Source: Acidobacteriota bacterium (GTDB lineage: Bacteria; Acidobacteriota; Vicinamibacteria; Vicinamibacterales; UBA8438). Taken from it: a DNA stretch of 55,861 nucleotides. The position numbers and the translations under genes are program-made. The stretch spans positions 16,662 through 72,522 of the forward strand of contig JAGWAH010000003.1 in the NCBI GenBank assembly GCA_021296515.1. Direction: 5' to 3'. The notes below the pieces were generated by a model. That model was not told where the DNA came from, did no database searches, and was given only the letters and a program-made list of their open reading frames with translations. Positions 9,503-18,613 of the stretch are shown piece by piece (the stretch's first letter is position 1; every line of letters starts with the position of its first letter).

Positions 9503-11449
9503 TTGGCGACGCGCGTCGCGGAAGCGCTCGCCGACGACGGCGCGCTCGCGTGCGCGATGCCGGCGTTCGAGCCGCGGCCGGGCCAACGGCGAATGGCGGC
9601 CGCCGCGGCGCACGTGCTCGAGACCGGCGGCGTCCTGCTGGCCGAAGCCGGCACCGGGACAGGCAAGACCCTGGCCTACCTGGTGCCCGCCATCCTCAGC
9701 GGGCAGCGCGTGCTCATCTCGACGGGCACGAAGAACCTGCAGGACCAGATCTTCTACAAGGACCTTCCCGACCTGCGGCACGCACTCGGCGTCGATTTCC
9801 GGGCCACCTACATGAAGGGCCGCGGGAACTACCTCTGCCTGCACCGGTTCGCGACACGGCGTGCAGAGGCGGCGGCCTCCCTGCTGCCGCTGGCCGAACG
9901 GAGCGTGCTGGACCAGCTCGCCGCGTGGGCCGACCAGACGGAGACCGGCGACCGGGCCGAGATCGAGGACCTGCCCGACAACCTGGCCGTCTGGAACGAC
10001 GTCGCCGCCACCTCCGAGAACTGCATCGGCACGGAGTGCCCCGCCTACCAGGAGTGCTTCGTGACGACGATGCGGCAGCGAGCGGCGGAGTCGGACGTCG
10101 TCATCGTCAACCATCATCTGCTGTGCGCGGACGCCGCCGTGCGCCAGAGCGCGTACGGCGAGGTCATTCCCGCGTGTACGGTCGCGGTGATCGACGAAGC
10201 GCATCAGCTCGAAGACGTGGCCACGCAGTACTTCGGGATCGCCGTCGGCAACCACCGGCTCGACGAGCTGTACCACGACGGCCGGAGACTCGTCGCCGGA
10301 GACGCGCCTCCGGCCATCGAGCTCGAGAAGGCGTCGGTGCTCGAGCTGCTGGACCTGCTGGACGGGGTGCGCAGCGACGCCCATCTCTTCTTCGGCTCAC
10401 TTGCGCCGGCTACCGTCGGGGAGCGTGCCCGCGTGACTGCAGAGACGCTCGCCGCGGTCGCCGAGCCGGCCCGCCGCCTCGGACGGAGCCTGGGCGATCT
10501 CGCCGGGGCGCTCTCCAGGCTCGCCGGGCCGTCGGGGAGCACTGATCTGGCGGCGCTCGGCCGGCGAGCTGACGAGATCCGCACGCAGCTCGCGTTCCTC
10601 CTGGCCGCCGGCGACGCCGCGTACGTCTATTTCGTGGAACGGCGCGGCCGGGGAGTGTTCCTGCGCGCGGCACCGATCGACGTCTCGAGCATCATCCGCG
10701 AGCTGCTGATCGAGCGGATGGAGAGCACGGTCCTGACCTCCGCCACGCTGACGGTCGACGCTTCCTTCGCGTACCTGCGGGGACGGCTGGGTATCGCCGA
10801 CGCCACCGAGTTGCGGTTGCCGTCGGAGTTCGACTATCGGGAGCAGGCCATCCTCTACCTGCCGCGCGAGATGCCGCCGCCGCGCCATCCGGGGTTCACC
10901 GCCGCTGTCGCCCGGGAGGTCACCGCGCTGCTGCGGATCACCGCGGGCCGTGCGTTCGTCCTCTTCACGAGCTACGCGAACCTCCGCGACGTGCACGCCC
11001 GGCTCGATCCGACCCTCCCCTATCCCCTGCTGGTGCAGGGAACCTCGCCGCGCAGCGTCCTCCTGCGGGAGTTCCGCGCCACGCGCAACGCGGTGCTCCT
11101 GGCGACCTCCAGCTTCTGGCAGGGAGTGGACGTCGCCGGCGACGCCCTGAGCTGCGTGGTGATCGACAAGCTCCCGTTCGCCTCCCCCGGCGATCCGCTG
11201 ACTGCCGCCCGCATGGAGCAGATCGACGCGGACGGCGGCAATCCGTTCTCCGACTACCAGATGCCGCTCGCCATCCTGACCCTGCTGCAGGGGCTCGGCC
11301 GGCTGCTCCGCCACCGCACGGACCGCGGCGTGCTGGCCCTGCTGGACCCGCGCCTGAGGACGAAGGGGTACGGGCGCCGCTTTCTGGACTCCCTGCCGCC
11401 TGCACCCGTGACGCACGATCTGGCGTCGGTAGCCGGCTTCTTCGACTAG
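9503..11449 (+). CDS. ATP-dependent DNA helicase, DinG/YoaA (XPD-like) family
   Basis: An iron-sulfur superfamily 2 helicase, 648 residues from TTG 9503. The Walker A GTGTGK is at residues 50-55, four cluster cysteines are at 112, 174, 179 and 185, the DEAH box is at 231-234, and the late helicase motif GLGRLLRHRTDRG is near the C-terminus. The family unwinds 5'-tailed DNA, R-loops and D-loops during repair. No DnaQ-like exonuclease is fused, unlike Gram-positive DinG. The alternative GTG at 9443 would overlap the glyA 3' end by 52 bp and add 20 unconserved residues. Probably cotranscribed with rpiB-glyA. Confidence 0.9.
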   Translation: MATRVAEALADDGALACAMPAFEPRPGQRRMAAAAAHVLETGGVLLAEAGTGTGKTLAYLVPAILSGQRVLISTGTKNLQDQIFYKDLPDLRHALGVDFRATYMKGRGNYLCLHRFATRRAEAAASLLPLAERSVLDQLAAWADQTETGDRAEIEDLPDNLAVWNDVAATSENCIGTECPAYQECFVTTMRQRAAESDVVIVNHHLLCADAAVRQSAYGEVIPACTVAVIDEAHQLEDVATQYFGIAVGNHRLDELYHDGRRLVAGDAPPAIELEKASVLELLDLLDGVRSDAHLFFGSLAPATVGERARVTAETLAAVAEPARRLGRSLGDLAGALSRLAGPSGSTDLAALGRRADEIRTQLAFLLAAGDAAYVYFVERRGRGVFLRAAPIDVSSIIRELLIERMESTVLTSATLTVDASFAYLRGRLGIADATELRLPSEFDYREQAILYLPREMPPPRHPGFTAAVAREVTALLRITAGRAFVLFTSYANLRDVHARLDPTLPYPLLVQGTSPRSVLLREFRATRNAVLLATSSFWQGVDVAGDALSCVVIDKLPFASPGDPLTAARMEQIDADGGNPFSDYQMPLAILTLLQGLGRLLRHRTDRGVLALLDPRLRTKGYGRRFLDSLPPAPVTHDLASVAGFFD

Positions 11450-11485
11450 GAGTCTGCGCCGTAGAAACGGCGTAGACTCCTAGTC
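11444..11485 (+). terminator. Long perfect hairpin at the end of the helicase gene
   Basis: A 19-bp stem with only one G.T-type position and an AGAA loop (11463-11466). The helicase stop codon TAG (11447-11449) is inside the left arm. No U-tract follows, so it may act as a factor-dependent terminator or 3' stabiliser, on either strand. See findings. Confidence 0.55.
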
Positions 11486-11522
11486 AGGCCCGGTTGGGCG
11501 GCAATCGGAGCCGCAGGCGACG

Positions 11523-12512
11523 ATGCTCCCTCTGCTGCGCCTGCACCGGTTGCGCCGCATCGCGCCCGTGGCGTGGCTCGCCGCCCTCGGCATCGCCGGA
11601 GAGGCCGGCGTCGCGAGCGGGCAACCGGCAGGTACGGTGCGGGGCGCGGTGGTGGACGAGCGGAGCGGGGCCGCGGTCGCCGGGGCGCTCATCGTCCTGC
11701 TTCCGCTCGACGGCGACGGCCCTTCCCTCGAATTCGAAACCGGATCCGACGGCCGGTTCGTTCAATCGGACGTGGCCCCGGGGCTCTATGCGGTGACGGC
11801 GGCGCTCGGGGCCCTGCAGAGCGAGGTCTACCGCGTGCGGGTCCGTGATCGGCGAGCGGTGGAGATCCGGTTCGACCTGGGGCCCGACCGGGGCGTCACC
11901 CCCTGGATCATCGCGGACGGAGCACGCGACCGGCTGGACGAGCTGTTCGCGGCGGGCGTCGGAGCCAACCGCGAAGGTGCGTACAACGAGGCCGTGACCT
12001 GGTTCACGCTTGCCGCGGGACTCGACCCCAACTGCGTCGAGTGCCATTACAACGTAGGCGTCGCCTACTCGGCCCTCGAGCGCTGGCCGGCCGCCGAGCG
12101 CGCATTCCAGGACGCTCTCGGCATCCGGCGGGACTACACCGCCGCCTACTACGGGCTGGCCAACGTCTTCACGCGATCGGGACGCCCCGCGGACGCCGCC
12201 GCGGCCCGCGGCGAGGCGACGCGTCTGACCCTGGCCGCACTGGAAGCGGGACGCAGGCAGGCTGCCGAGGATGTCGCGCGCGGCATCGCGTTCCTCGAGG
12301 CCGGCAACGTCGAGGACGCCCGGCAGCGCTTCGAGGAGGCGGCCGGCAGGAGTCCCGGCTACGCGCCGGCGTACTACTGGCTGGGAGTCGCGCTGACGGA
12401 GATCGGCCGGTCCGGCCCGGCGCTGACCGCGTTGCGGCGGGCGGTCAGTCTGGATGGAAGCGGCGAGCACGCGGCCGACGCCAGGTCTCGCATCGCCGCG
12501 CTGGAGCGCTGA
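11523..12512 (+). CDS. Secreted carboxypeptidase-regulatory-like/TPR protein
   Basis: A 329-residue exported protein. A twin-Arg-containing, basic then hydrophobic N-terminus (about residues 8-33) looks like a signal peptide or anchor. Residues about 37-110 form a CarboxypepD_reg beta-sandwich (GTVRGAVVDERSG, then a GPG-like LYAVTA strand). From about 140 on there are tetratricopeptide repeats with YNVGVAY, YYGLANVF and YYWLGVAL helices. Such proteins are common in Acidobacteria and usually scaffold protein interactions in the periplasm. The start is an ATG 37 bp after the hairpin. The yggS CTG start lies three bases past its stop. Confidence 0.82.
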   Translation: MLPLLRLHRLRRIAPVAWLAALGIAGEAGVASGQPAGTVRGAVVDERSGAAVAGALIVLLPLDGDGPSLEFETGSDGRFVQSDVAPGLYAVTAALGALQSEVYRVRVRDRRAVEIRFDLGPDRGVTPWIIADGARDRLDELFAAGVGANREGAYNEAVTWFTLAAGLDPNCVECHYNVGVAYSALERWPAAERAFQDALGIRRDYTAAYYGLANVFTRSGRPADAAAARGEATRLTLAALEAGRRQAAEDVARGIAFLEAGNVEDARQRFEEAAGRSPGYAPAYYWLGVALTEIGRSGPALTALRRAVSLDGSGEHAADARSRIAALER

Positions 12513-12515
12513 GCG

Positions 12516-13241
12516 CTGAGTACGCCGCCAAGCCGGGATGCCCTTGTCGCGAACGTCCGACTCGTCCGCGAACGCCTCGAACGCGCCGCCACCGCAGCCG
12601 GCCGGGACCCGGACGAGATCCGGCTGGTCGCCGTCTCGAAGACCTTCCCGCTGGACGCCGTCGAAGCGGGCGCGAGCGCGGGCCTGACCGACTTCGGAGA
12701 GAACCGCGTCCAGGAGGGACTGGGCAAGATCGAGCGGGCATCCGGGCTGCGGGTCAGGTGGCACCTGATCGGCCACCTGCAGTCCAACAAGGCCCGCAGC
12801 GCCGCGGTCGCATTCGACTGGATTCACTCCGTCGACAGCGCAAGGCTGTTGCGCCGTCTCGATCAGGCCGCGGCCGAGGCGGCGACCGCGCCCAACCTGC
12901 TCATCCAGGCGGACCTCGCCGGCGAGGCGGCCAAGCACGGGGCGCCGGCAGAAGAAGTCCGCCCGTTGCTGGAGGCGGCCCGAACATGCCGGGCCGCCCG
13001 CGTGCGCGGGCTGATGCTGATGCCGCCGTGGTCGGACGATCCGGAGGCGGTCCGGCCCTGGTTCCGCCGTCTCCGACAGCTTCGCGACACCCTGCTGGAC
13101 GAGGGCTTCGATCCTGCGGCTCTCGGCGAGTTGTCGATGGGCATGACCCGCGACTTCGAGATCGCGATCGGGGAGGGCGCGACGATGGTGCGCGTCGGCA
13201 CTGCAATCTTCGGCCGCCGTACGCCGCCGGCCGCCGGCTGA
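12516..13241 (+). CDS. yggS: YggS/PLPBP family pyridoxal phosphate homeostasis protein, CTG start
   Basis: A PLP-binding alanine-racemase-fold protein that buffers pyridoxal phosphate, 241 residues. The PLP lysine is Lys42 (LVAVSKT); FGENRVQEG, WHLIGHLQSNK and the C-terminal SMGMTRDFEIAI..G.TMVRVGTAIFG are all present. From the preceding stop to codon 111 there is no in-frame ATG, GTG or TTG, although the conserved domain starts at residue 10. The CTG at 12516 has GGAG nine bases upstream and places the N-terminus exactly where E. coli YggS starts. I therefore call a CTG start. Coupled to the TPR gene (3-bp gap). Confidence 0.9.
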   Translation: MSTPPSRDALVANVRLVRERLERAATAAGRDPDEIRLVAVSKTFPLDAVEAGASAGLTDFGENRVQEGLGKIERASGLRVRWHLIGHLQSNKARSAAVAFDWIHSVDSARLLRRLDQAAAEAATAPNLLIQADLAGEAAKHGAPAEEVRPLLEAARTCRAARVRGLMLMPPWSDDPEAVRPWFRRLRQLRDTLLDEGFDPAALGELSMGMTRDFEIAIGEGATMVRVGTAIFGRRTPPAAG

Positions 13242-13274
13242 CGCACCGCTGGAGTCTCGCGCCGGAGCGCGGTG

Positions 13275-14030
13275 TCAGCGCACCTGCCGCAACATCCGGT
13301 CCCAACGCGTACGCGTGAAGAAGTGCGTCGCCATCGAGCCGATTCGGCGCACCGCGGCGCCGATCCCGGGCTCGGGGAGCACGACCGGACTGCCGGAGTC
13401 GTACGACCAGTACAGTATCGTCGCCCGGCCCTTGATATGGTCCTCCGGCATCGGTCCCCAGACGCGGCTGTCCTCGGAGTTGCCCCGGTTGTCGCCCATC
13501 ATGAAGTAGTGACCCTCCGGGATTGCGACCGGTCCGTGGTTGTCGCGGCGGGGTATCATCGCCGCCCCGGCCGCCGACGCCGTCCCCGGCTGCCGCAGCC
13601 AGGGCTCGTCGAGCGGTTCGCCGTCGATGTGGACCTCGCCCCCGCGCACCTCGAGCGTCTCCCCCGGCAGACCGATGACCCGCTTGATGAAGTCCCGCTC
13701 CGGATCCCGCGGGAACTTGAACACGATGATGTCGCCTCGCGAAACCTCGCCCTGGGGCAGCAGGAGACGTTCGGCCCCGGAGAGCGTCGGGCCGTACACG
13801 AACTTGTTGACGAGCAGGTAGTCGCCGACGAGCAGGTTGTGCTCCATCGAGCCGGTCGGAATCGTGAAGGCCTGCACCACCCAGGTGCGCACGAAAAGGG
13901 CCAGAATGACGGCGATGACGATCGACTCGAAGTACTCGCGGGCCGTGGATTTGCGATACGGATCCGCTGCGGGCGCCGTTCGGGTCCGATCCGATGCTGC
14001 GGTCTGCGTCCGGGTTCGCGTTCTAGTCAT
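13275..14030 (-). CDS. lepB: Signal peptidase I
   Basis: Membrane protease that removes Sec and Tat signal peptides, 251 residues. One N-terminal membrane segment lies at about 35-53. The catalytic Ser61 (PTGSME) and Lys116 (DFIKRVIG) are present, along with the [14 protein letters not shown] box. The first residues are a short Thr-Arg repeat. The ATG at 14030 overlaps the lepA stop by eight bases, so lepA-lepB is an operon, as in E. coli. It converges with yggS across a 33-bp gap. Confidence 0.96.
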   Translation of the reverse strand: MTRTRTRTQTAASDRTRTAPAADPYRKSTAREYFESIVIAVILALFVRTWVVQAFTIPTGSMEHNLLVGDYLLVNKFVYGPTLSGAERLLLPQGEVSRGDIIVFKFPRDPERDFIKRVIGLPGETLEVRGGEVHIDGEPLDEPWLRQPGTASAAGAAMIPRRDNHGPVAIPEGHYFMMGDNRGNSEDSRVWGPMPEDHIKGRATILYWSYDSGSPVVLPEPGIGAAVRRIGSMATHFFTRTRWDRMLRQVR

Positions 14031-15825
14031 CGTCCACCTTGAGGACCGCGAGGAAGGCCTCCTGCGGGATCTCGACGCTGCCCACCCGCTTCATGCGCCG
14101 CTTGCCTTCCTTCTGCCGCTCGAGCAGCTTGCGCTTGCGGGTGATGTCGCCGCCGTAGCACTTGGCGGTGACGTTCTTCCGCAGCGCCTTCACGCTCTCG
14201 CGCGCGATGATGCGGGTGCCGACCGCCGCCTGGATGGCCACCTCGAACATCTGCCGCGGGATGAGCTGCCGCATCTTGCTGACCAGCGCGCGGCCGCGCG
14301 CATAGGCCATCTCCTTGTGCACGATGATGGACAGCGCGTCGACCGGGTCGCCGTTGACCAGCAGGTCGAGCTTGACGAGCGGCGACTCCCAGTACCCGCT
14401 CACATGATAGTCGAGCGACGCGTAGCCCCGCGACAGGGTCTTCAGCCGATCGTAGAAGTCGAGCACCACCTCGTTGAACGGCAGCTCGTAAGAGATCAGG
14501 ACGCGGTGCGCCGCGTGGTACTCGAGAGCCTTCTGCACGCCCCGCTTCTCCTGGCAGAGCTTCAGGATGCCCCCTACCTGATCCGCGGGCGTGAGGATCA
14601 TCGCCGTGATCACCGGCTCCTCCACCCTCGCGATGCGGCCCGCATCGGGCAGCTTGGCCGGGCTGTCGATGTCGAACACGTCGCCGTCGATGGTGGTCAC
14701 GCGATAGAGGACGCCGGGGGCCGTCGTGACCAGGTCCATGTCGAACTCGCGCTCGAGCCGTTCCTGCACGATCTCCATGTGCAGCAGGCCCAGAAACCCG
14801 CAGCGGAACCCGAAGCCGAGCGCGGCCGACGTCTCCGGCTCGAAGAAGAACGCGGCGTCGTTGAGCCGCAGCTTCTCGAGGGCCTCGCGCAGATCCGAGT
14901 ACTGGTGACTCTCCACCGGATAGAGACCGGCGAACACCATCGGCTTGGTTTCCTGGAAACCCGGAAGCGGCCGCGCGGCGGGCCGAGAGGCCTCGGTGAC
15001 GGTGTCGCCGATCCGCGCTTCGGCGACGTTCTTCACATTGGCGATCAGAAAGCCGACCTCGCCGACGCCGAGCTGGGCCACGGCCGAGGGCTTCGGCGCG
15101 AAGACACCCACCTGCTCCACCTCGTAGTCCTGCGCCGCGGCCATGAGACGCACCTTCATCCGCGACCGGACCGCGCCCTCGACGACGCGGATCAGCACGA
15201 TGACGCCGCGGTAGGCGTCGTACCACGAATCGAAGATCAGCGCCCTGAGCGGAGCCTCGGGATCGCCGGCCGGCGGCGGCACCCGCGCGACGACGGCCTC
15301 GAGAATCTCGCGCGCGCCGATGCCCTCCTTCGCGCTGGCGAGCAACGCATGCGACGGGTCGAGCCCTATCAGGTCCTCGATCTGCACCGCCGTCTCGTCC
15401 GGCTGGGCTCCCGGCAGGTCGACCTTGTTGATGACCGGTACGATCTCCAGGTCGTTGTCGACCGCGAGGTAGGCGTTCGCGACCGTCTGCGCCTCGACGC
15501 CCTGTGAGGCGTCGACCAGCAGCAGCGCGCCCTCGCAGGCGGCCAGCGAGCGGGTGACCTCATAGGAGAAGTCGACGTGCCCGGGAGTGTCGATGAGATT
15601 CAGGACGTAGGACTCGCCGTCATCTGCCGTGTACGACAGACGGACCGCATGGGCCTTGATGGTGATGCCCCGCTCGCGCTCCAGATCCATCGAATCGAGG
15701 ACCTGCTCCTCCATCTCGCGAGGCCGCAACGCACCCGTGATCTCCAGAAAGCGATCCGCGAGGGTCGACTTTCCGTGATCGATGTGCGCGATGATGGAGA
15801 AATTGCGGATCTGACGGTGATGCAT
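14023..15825 (-). CDS. lepA: Elongation factor 4 (LepA)
   Basis: Ribosome-bound GTPase that aids translation initiation and back-translocation, 600 residues, the standard length. G1 AHIDHGKST is at 13-21, G3 is DTPGHVDF and G4 is NKVD. The LepA-specific C-terminus is present ([20 protein letters not shown]). No ribosome binding site is evident before the ATG at 15825. A perfect TATAAT box lies about 50 bp upstream. The gene overlaps lepB by eight bases. Confidence 0.98.
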   Translation of the reverse strand: MHHRQIRNFSIIAHIDHGKSTLADRFLEITGALRPREMEEQVLDSMDLERERGITIKAHAVRLSYTADDGESYVLNLIDTPGHVDFSYEVTRSLAACEGALLLVDASQGVEAQTVANAYLAVDNDLEIVPVINKVDLPGAQPDETAVQIEDLIGLDPSHALLASAKEGIGAREILEAVVARVPPPAGDPEAPLRALIFDSWYDAYRGVIVLIRVVEGAVRSRMKVRLMAAAQDYEVEQVGVFAPKPSAVAQLGVGEVGFLIANVKNVAEARIGDTVTEASRPAARPLPGFQETKPMVFAGLYPVESHQYSDLREALEKLRLNDAAFFFEPETSAALGFGFRCGFLGLLHMEIVQERLEREFDMDLVTTAPGVLYRVTTIDGDVFDIDSPAKLPDAGRIARVEEPVITAMILTPADQVGGILKLCQEKRGVQKALEYHAAHRVLISYELPFNEVVLDFYDRLKTLSRGYASLDYHVSGYWESPLVKLDLLVNGDPVDALSIIVHKEMAYARGRALVSKMRQLIPRQMFEVAIQAAVGTRIIARESVKALRKNVTAKCYGGDITRKRKLLERQKEGKRRMKRVGSVEIPQEAFLAVLKVDDD

Positions 15826-15874
15826 CTAGGTGAACGCCGCGTAGCACCGAGAGCGGCGAGGCGGGCGCGTTTCC

Positions 15875-15880
15875 ATTATA
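15875..15880 (-). promoter_or_regulatory. -10 box of lepA-lepB
   Basis: A perfect TATAAT on the minus strand in a GC-rich gap, giving a leader of about 40 nt before the lepA ATG. The bases 17-18 bp upstream do not resemble a -35 box. Confidence 0.5.
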
Positions 15881-15909
15881 GAGGGGCGGCGGTCCGAGCC
15901 CGGGACCGT

Positions 15910-17049
15910 TCAACGCCGGTCGAGCGGCGTGAACGGCTGAGGATACTCCGGCCCGACGTACTCGGCGCGGGGCCGGATGAGCCGGTTGTCGGCGTACTGC
16001 TCGAGCACGTGGGCGGTCCAGCCGGCGATCCGGCTGACGGCGAAGACCGGCGTGAACAGCTCGATGGGGATTCCCAGCATGTGGTACGTCGACGCGGAAT
16101 AGAAGTCCACGTTGGCGTCGATATTCGTCTCCGCCTTCATCACCGCCTCGATCCGCCGCGACATCTCGTACCAGCGGGTGCTGCCCGAACGCTCGCCCAT
16201 CTCCCTCGACATGCGGCGCAGATGCGTGGCGCGGGGGTCTTCGGTCCGGTACACGCGATGGCCGAAGCCGGGCACCTTCGCCTTGCGGGCCAGCATGTCG
16301 CGCACCGTCCGCTCGACCCGGGCGTCGTCCGCGTCCTCGCCGATCGCGAGCAGCATCCGCATCACCTCGGCGTTGGCGCCGCCGTGCAGCGGGCCCTTGA
16401 GCGCGCCTATCCCGGCCACGGCCGCCGAGTGCACGTCGCTGAGGGTCGCGGCGGTCACCCGCGCGGCGAAGGTGGAGGCGTTCAGCTCATGGTCGGCGTG
16501 CAGGATGAGCGCTACGTCCAACGCCCGCGCCTCGAGTGCCGACGGACGCTCGCCGGTCAGCAGCAGCAGGAAGTTCGCCGCATGACCGAGGGCCGGATCC
16601 GGCTCTATCGGTCCCCCGCCCGCGTTCAGCCGGCCCCACGTCGCCACCACGCTGCCGACCTGCGCCGTCAGGCGCACCGCCTTCCGGTAGGCGGCGGGCG
16701 GCGCCTGGTCGTCGGCTTCCGGGTCGGAGTGGGCGAGAGCCGAGACCAGCGTGCGCAATGCGTCCATCGCATGACCGGCCGGCAGGCTGCGCATCAGCCT
16801 GAGCATCGCCTCCGGCAACCGCCGGGCCGCGGCGAACTCCGACCGCAGGTCGCCGAGCTCGGCGCGCGACGGAAGACGCCGGTGCCAGAGCAGGTAGCAG
16901 ACCTCCTCGAACCCCGCCTCGCGCGCGAGGTCGTGGATGTCGTGACCGGCGTAGGCCAGCACTCCTCGCTCGCCGTCTATATGACAGATCGCGGACGAGG
17001 TGGCCACCACCCCTTCGAGACCCGCCTTCGGAGTATCGACCGGCGTCAC
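15910..17049 (-). CDS. Citrate synthase (short prokaryotic / 2-methylcitrate-type)
   Basis: Condenses acetyl-CoA (or propionyl-CoA) with oxaloacetate. 379 residues, the short dimeric type. The catalytic triad is visible: His222 (GPLHGGAN), His264 (GFGHRVY) and Asp315 (NVDFYS). The GTG start at 17049 has AAGGAGG six bases upstream and overlaps the stop of the preceding glycosyltransferase (GTGA). The sequence alone does not tell citrate from 2-methylcitrate synthase, and no prp genes are nearby. Coupling to a glycosyltransferase has no metabolic explanation that I know. Confidence 0.93.
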   Translation of the reverse strand: MTPVDTPKAGLEGVVATSSAICHIDGERGVLAYAGHDIHDLAREAGFEEVCYLLWHRRLPSRAELGDLRSEFAAARRLPEAMLRLMRSLPAGHAMDALRTLVSALAHSDPEADDQAPPAAYRKAVRLTAQVGSVVATWGRLNAGGGPIEPDPALGHAANFLLLLTGERPSALEARALDVALILHADHELNASTFAARVTAATLSDVHSAAVAGIGALKGPLHGGANAEVMRMLLAIGEDADDARVERTVRDMLARKAKVPGFGHRVYRTEDPRATHLRRMSREMGERSGSTRWYEMSRRIEAVMKAETNIDANVDFYSASTYHMLGIPIELFTPVFAVSRIAGWTAHVLEQYADNRLIRPRAEYVGPEYPQPFTPLDRR

Positions 17050-18542
17050 GGGCCGCCTCCTTCGGCCGGACCCTCTCCGTCCGGCCCCCCGTCGTAGCGC
17101 GGGACCCGCGACGCGAACCCGGCATAGAAGAACCCGACCTGAAAGAGCGCGAGGAACGGCACGGCGCCGTACACGCCAGCCGCCAGGGCGTACGCGATGG
17201 CCAGCGTGAACCACGCCCCGAACGCGATCTCGACCACAGGCTGGACCCGCAACGGGCCCCGCCGGCCGCCACCGAATACTCCGGCGCCCCGCGACCGCAG
17301 GCCGTACTTCGGGGTGCGCCTGAACTCCCCGGTGCGTCCCGACAGCGCCTCCACCACCGCCAGCGCGTTGTTGACGGAAAGACCGAGCCCCAGCGCGATC
17401 ATGGCCGGAAGGTCCCGCAGGCGCGCCCACCAGCGCCCCCCGATCTCCCGTTGACTCACCGCGTAGAACGTGACCACCGACAGCGCGGCGAGCCCGAAGA
17501 GCGCCGCGTCGACGAGCAGCAGGCGCTGGCCGCCGACCGATGCCGTCCGGGCGACGAGCGCCGGCACGATCAATACGCACAGCGCCAGGACCAGCAGGTA
17601 GTGGAAGTTGGCGGTCAGATGCAGCACCGCCTCGGCCTTCACCCGTAACGGCACGTCGGCCCGCAGCACGGCCGGCAGTACCTTCCGGCAGGTCTGGATC
17701 GAGCCCTTGGCCCAGCGATGCTGCTGCGATTTGAACGCGCTCATCTCGACCGGCAGCTCGGCCGGCGCCACGACGTCCGGCAGAAACACGAAGCGCCAGC
17801 CGGCGAGCTGGGCCCGGTAGCTCAGGTCGAGGTCCTCGGTCAGAGTGTCGTGCTGCCAGCCGCCCGCCGACTCGATTGCCGCGCGCCGCCAGATGCCCGC
17901 CGCGCCGTTGAAGTTGAAGAAGCAGCCGCCGCGGTACCGGCCGCCGTGCTCCAGCACGAAATGACCGTCCAGGAGCAGCGCCTGCAATCGGGTGAGCAGC
18001 GAGTAGCGGCGATTGGCATGTCCCCAGCGCGCCTGGACCATGCCGACCCGCGGGTCGGCGAAAACGCCGACCGCCTGCTCGAGAAAGTCGGGCGGCGGCA
18101 TGAAATCGGCGTCGAAGACCGCAATCAGCTCGCCGGTCGCGAAGCGCAATCCGTGAGCGAGCGCTCCCGCCTTGAAGCCGACGCGGTCCGCCCGATGCCG
18201 GTGGCTGATGGCGAGGCCGCGTGCCCGCCACCTGTCGACCGCCGCGCGGGCGACACGGCAGGTATCGTCCGTCGAGTCGTCCAGCACCTGCACTTCGAAC
18301 CGGTCGCGCGGGTAGCGGAGGCGCGCCACGGCCTCGATCAGCCGCTCGACGACGTACACCTCGTTGAAGACGGGAAGCTGCACGGTCACGCGCGGCGGCT
18401 CGCTCCGCACCTGGCCGCAGGCTGGGGGGCGCCGGCCGTTTGTGTAAAGATACAGCAGGTACCCCCGGTGAGCACCGTAGACGCTGAGGCCGACCAGCAC
18501 CGCGAAGTACAGCCCCACCACGAGGACATCCGGCGGCGACAC
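17046..18542 (-). CDS. Membrane glycosyltransferase family 2, processive beta-glycan synthase-like
   Basis: A 498-residue inner-membrane GT2 enzyme. One membrane segment precedes the catalytic domain (about 5-22). The catalytic signatures are Asp88-Asp89, DAD at 144-146, TED at 235-237 and QQHRW at 273-277, the D,D,D,QxxRW set of cellulose/mannan synthase-like enzymes. At least four membrane helices follow (about 308-470). It likely polymerises or transfers a hexose from a nucleotide sugar, perhaps making a beta-glucomannan-like or glycolipid product. No accessory polysaccharide genes lie next to it. The GTG at 18542 has no ribosome binding site. Divergent from larB. Confidence 0.85.
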   Translation of the reverse strand: MSPPDVLVVGLYFAVLVGLSVYGAHRGYLLYLYTNGRRPPACGQVRSEPPRVTVQLPVFNEVYVVERLIEAVARLRYPRDRFEVQVLDDSTDDTCRVARAAVDRWRARGLAISHRHRADRVGFKAGALAHGLRFATGELIAVFDADFMPPPDFLEQAVGVFADPRVGMVQARWGHANRRYSLLTRLQALLLDGHFVLEHGGRYRGGCFFNFNGAAGIWRRAAIESAGGWQHDTLTEDLDLSYRAQLAGWRFVFLPDVVAPAELPVEMSAFKSQQHRWAKGSIQTCRKVLPAVLRADVPLRVKAEAVLHLTANFHYLLVLALCVLIVPALVARTASVGGQRLLLVDAALFGLAALSVVTFYAVSQREIGGRWWARLRDLPAMIALGLGLSVNNALAVVEALSGRTGEFRRTPKYGLRSRGAGVFGGGRRGPLRVQPVVEIAFGAWFTLAIAYALAAGVYGAVPFLALFQVGFFYAGFASRVPRYDGGPDGEGPAEGGGP

Positions 18543-18554
18543 TGGCGGCGACGG

Positions 18555-18560
18555 TACAAT
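18555..18560 (+). promoter_or_regulatory. -10 box of larB
   Basis: TACAAT in the 71-bp gap between the divergent glycosyltransferase and larB. Opposite it, TACCGT on the minus strand (18551-18556) ends eight bases before the glycosyltransferase GTG. Confidence 0.4.
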
Positions 18561-18613
18561 CCCGGTGGCGTCAAGTCAACGAGACCGCCTGCGTGGTCGC
18601 GCCATCCGCGGAC

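Noticed and set aside
17050-18231. Upstream extension of the citrate synthase frame across the glycosyltransferase gene
   Set aside because: The extension is Arg/Gly/Ala-rich shadow sequence of the glycosyltransferase; GTG 17049 has an ideal ribosome binding site.
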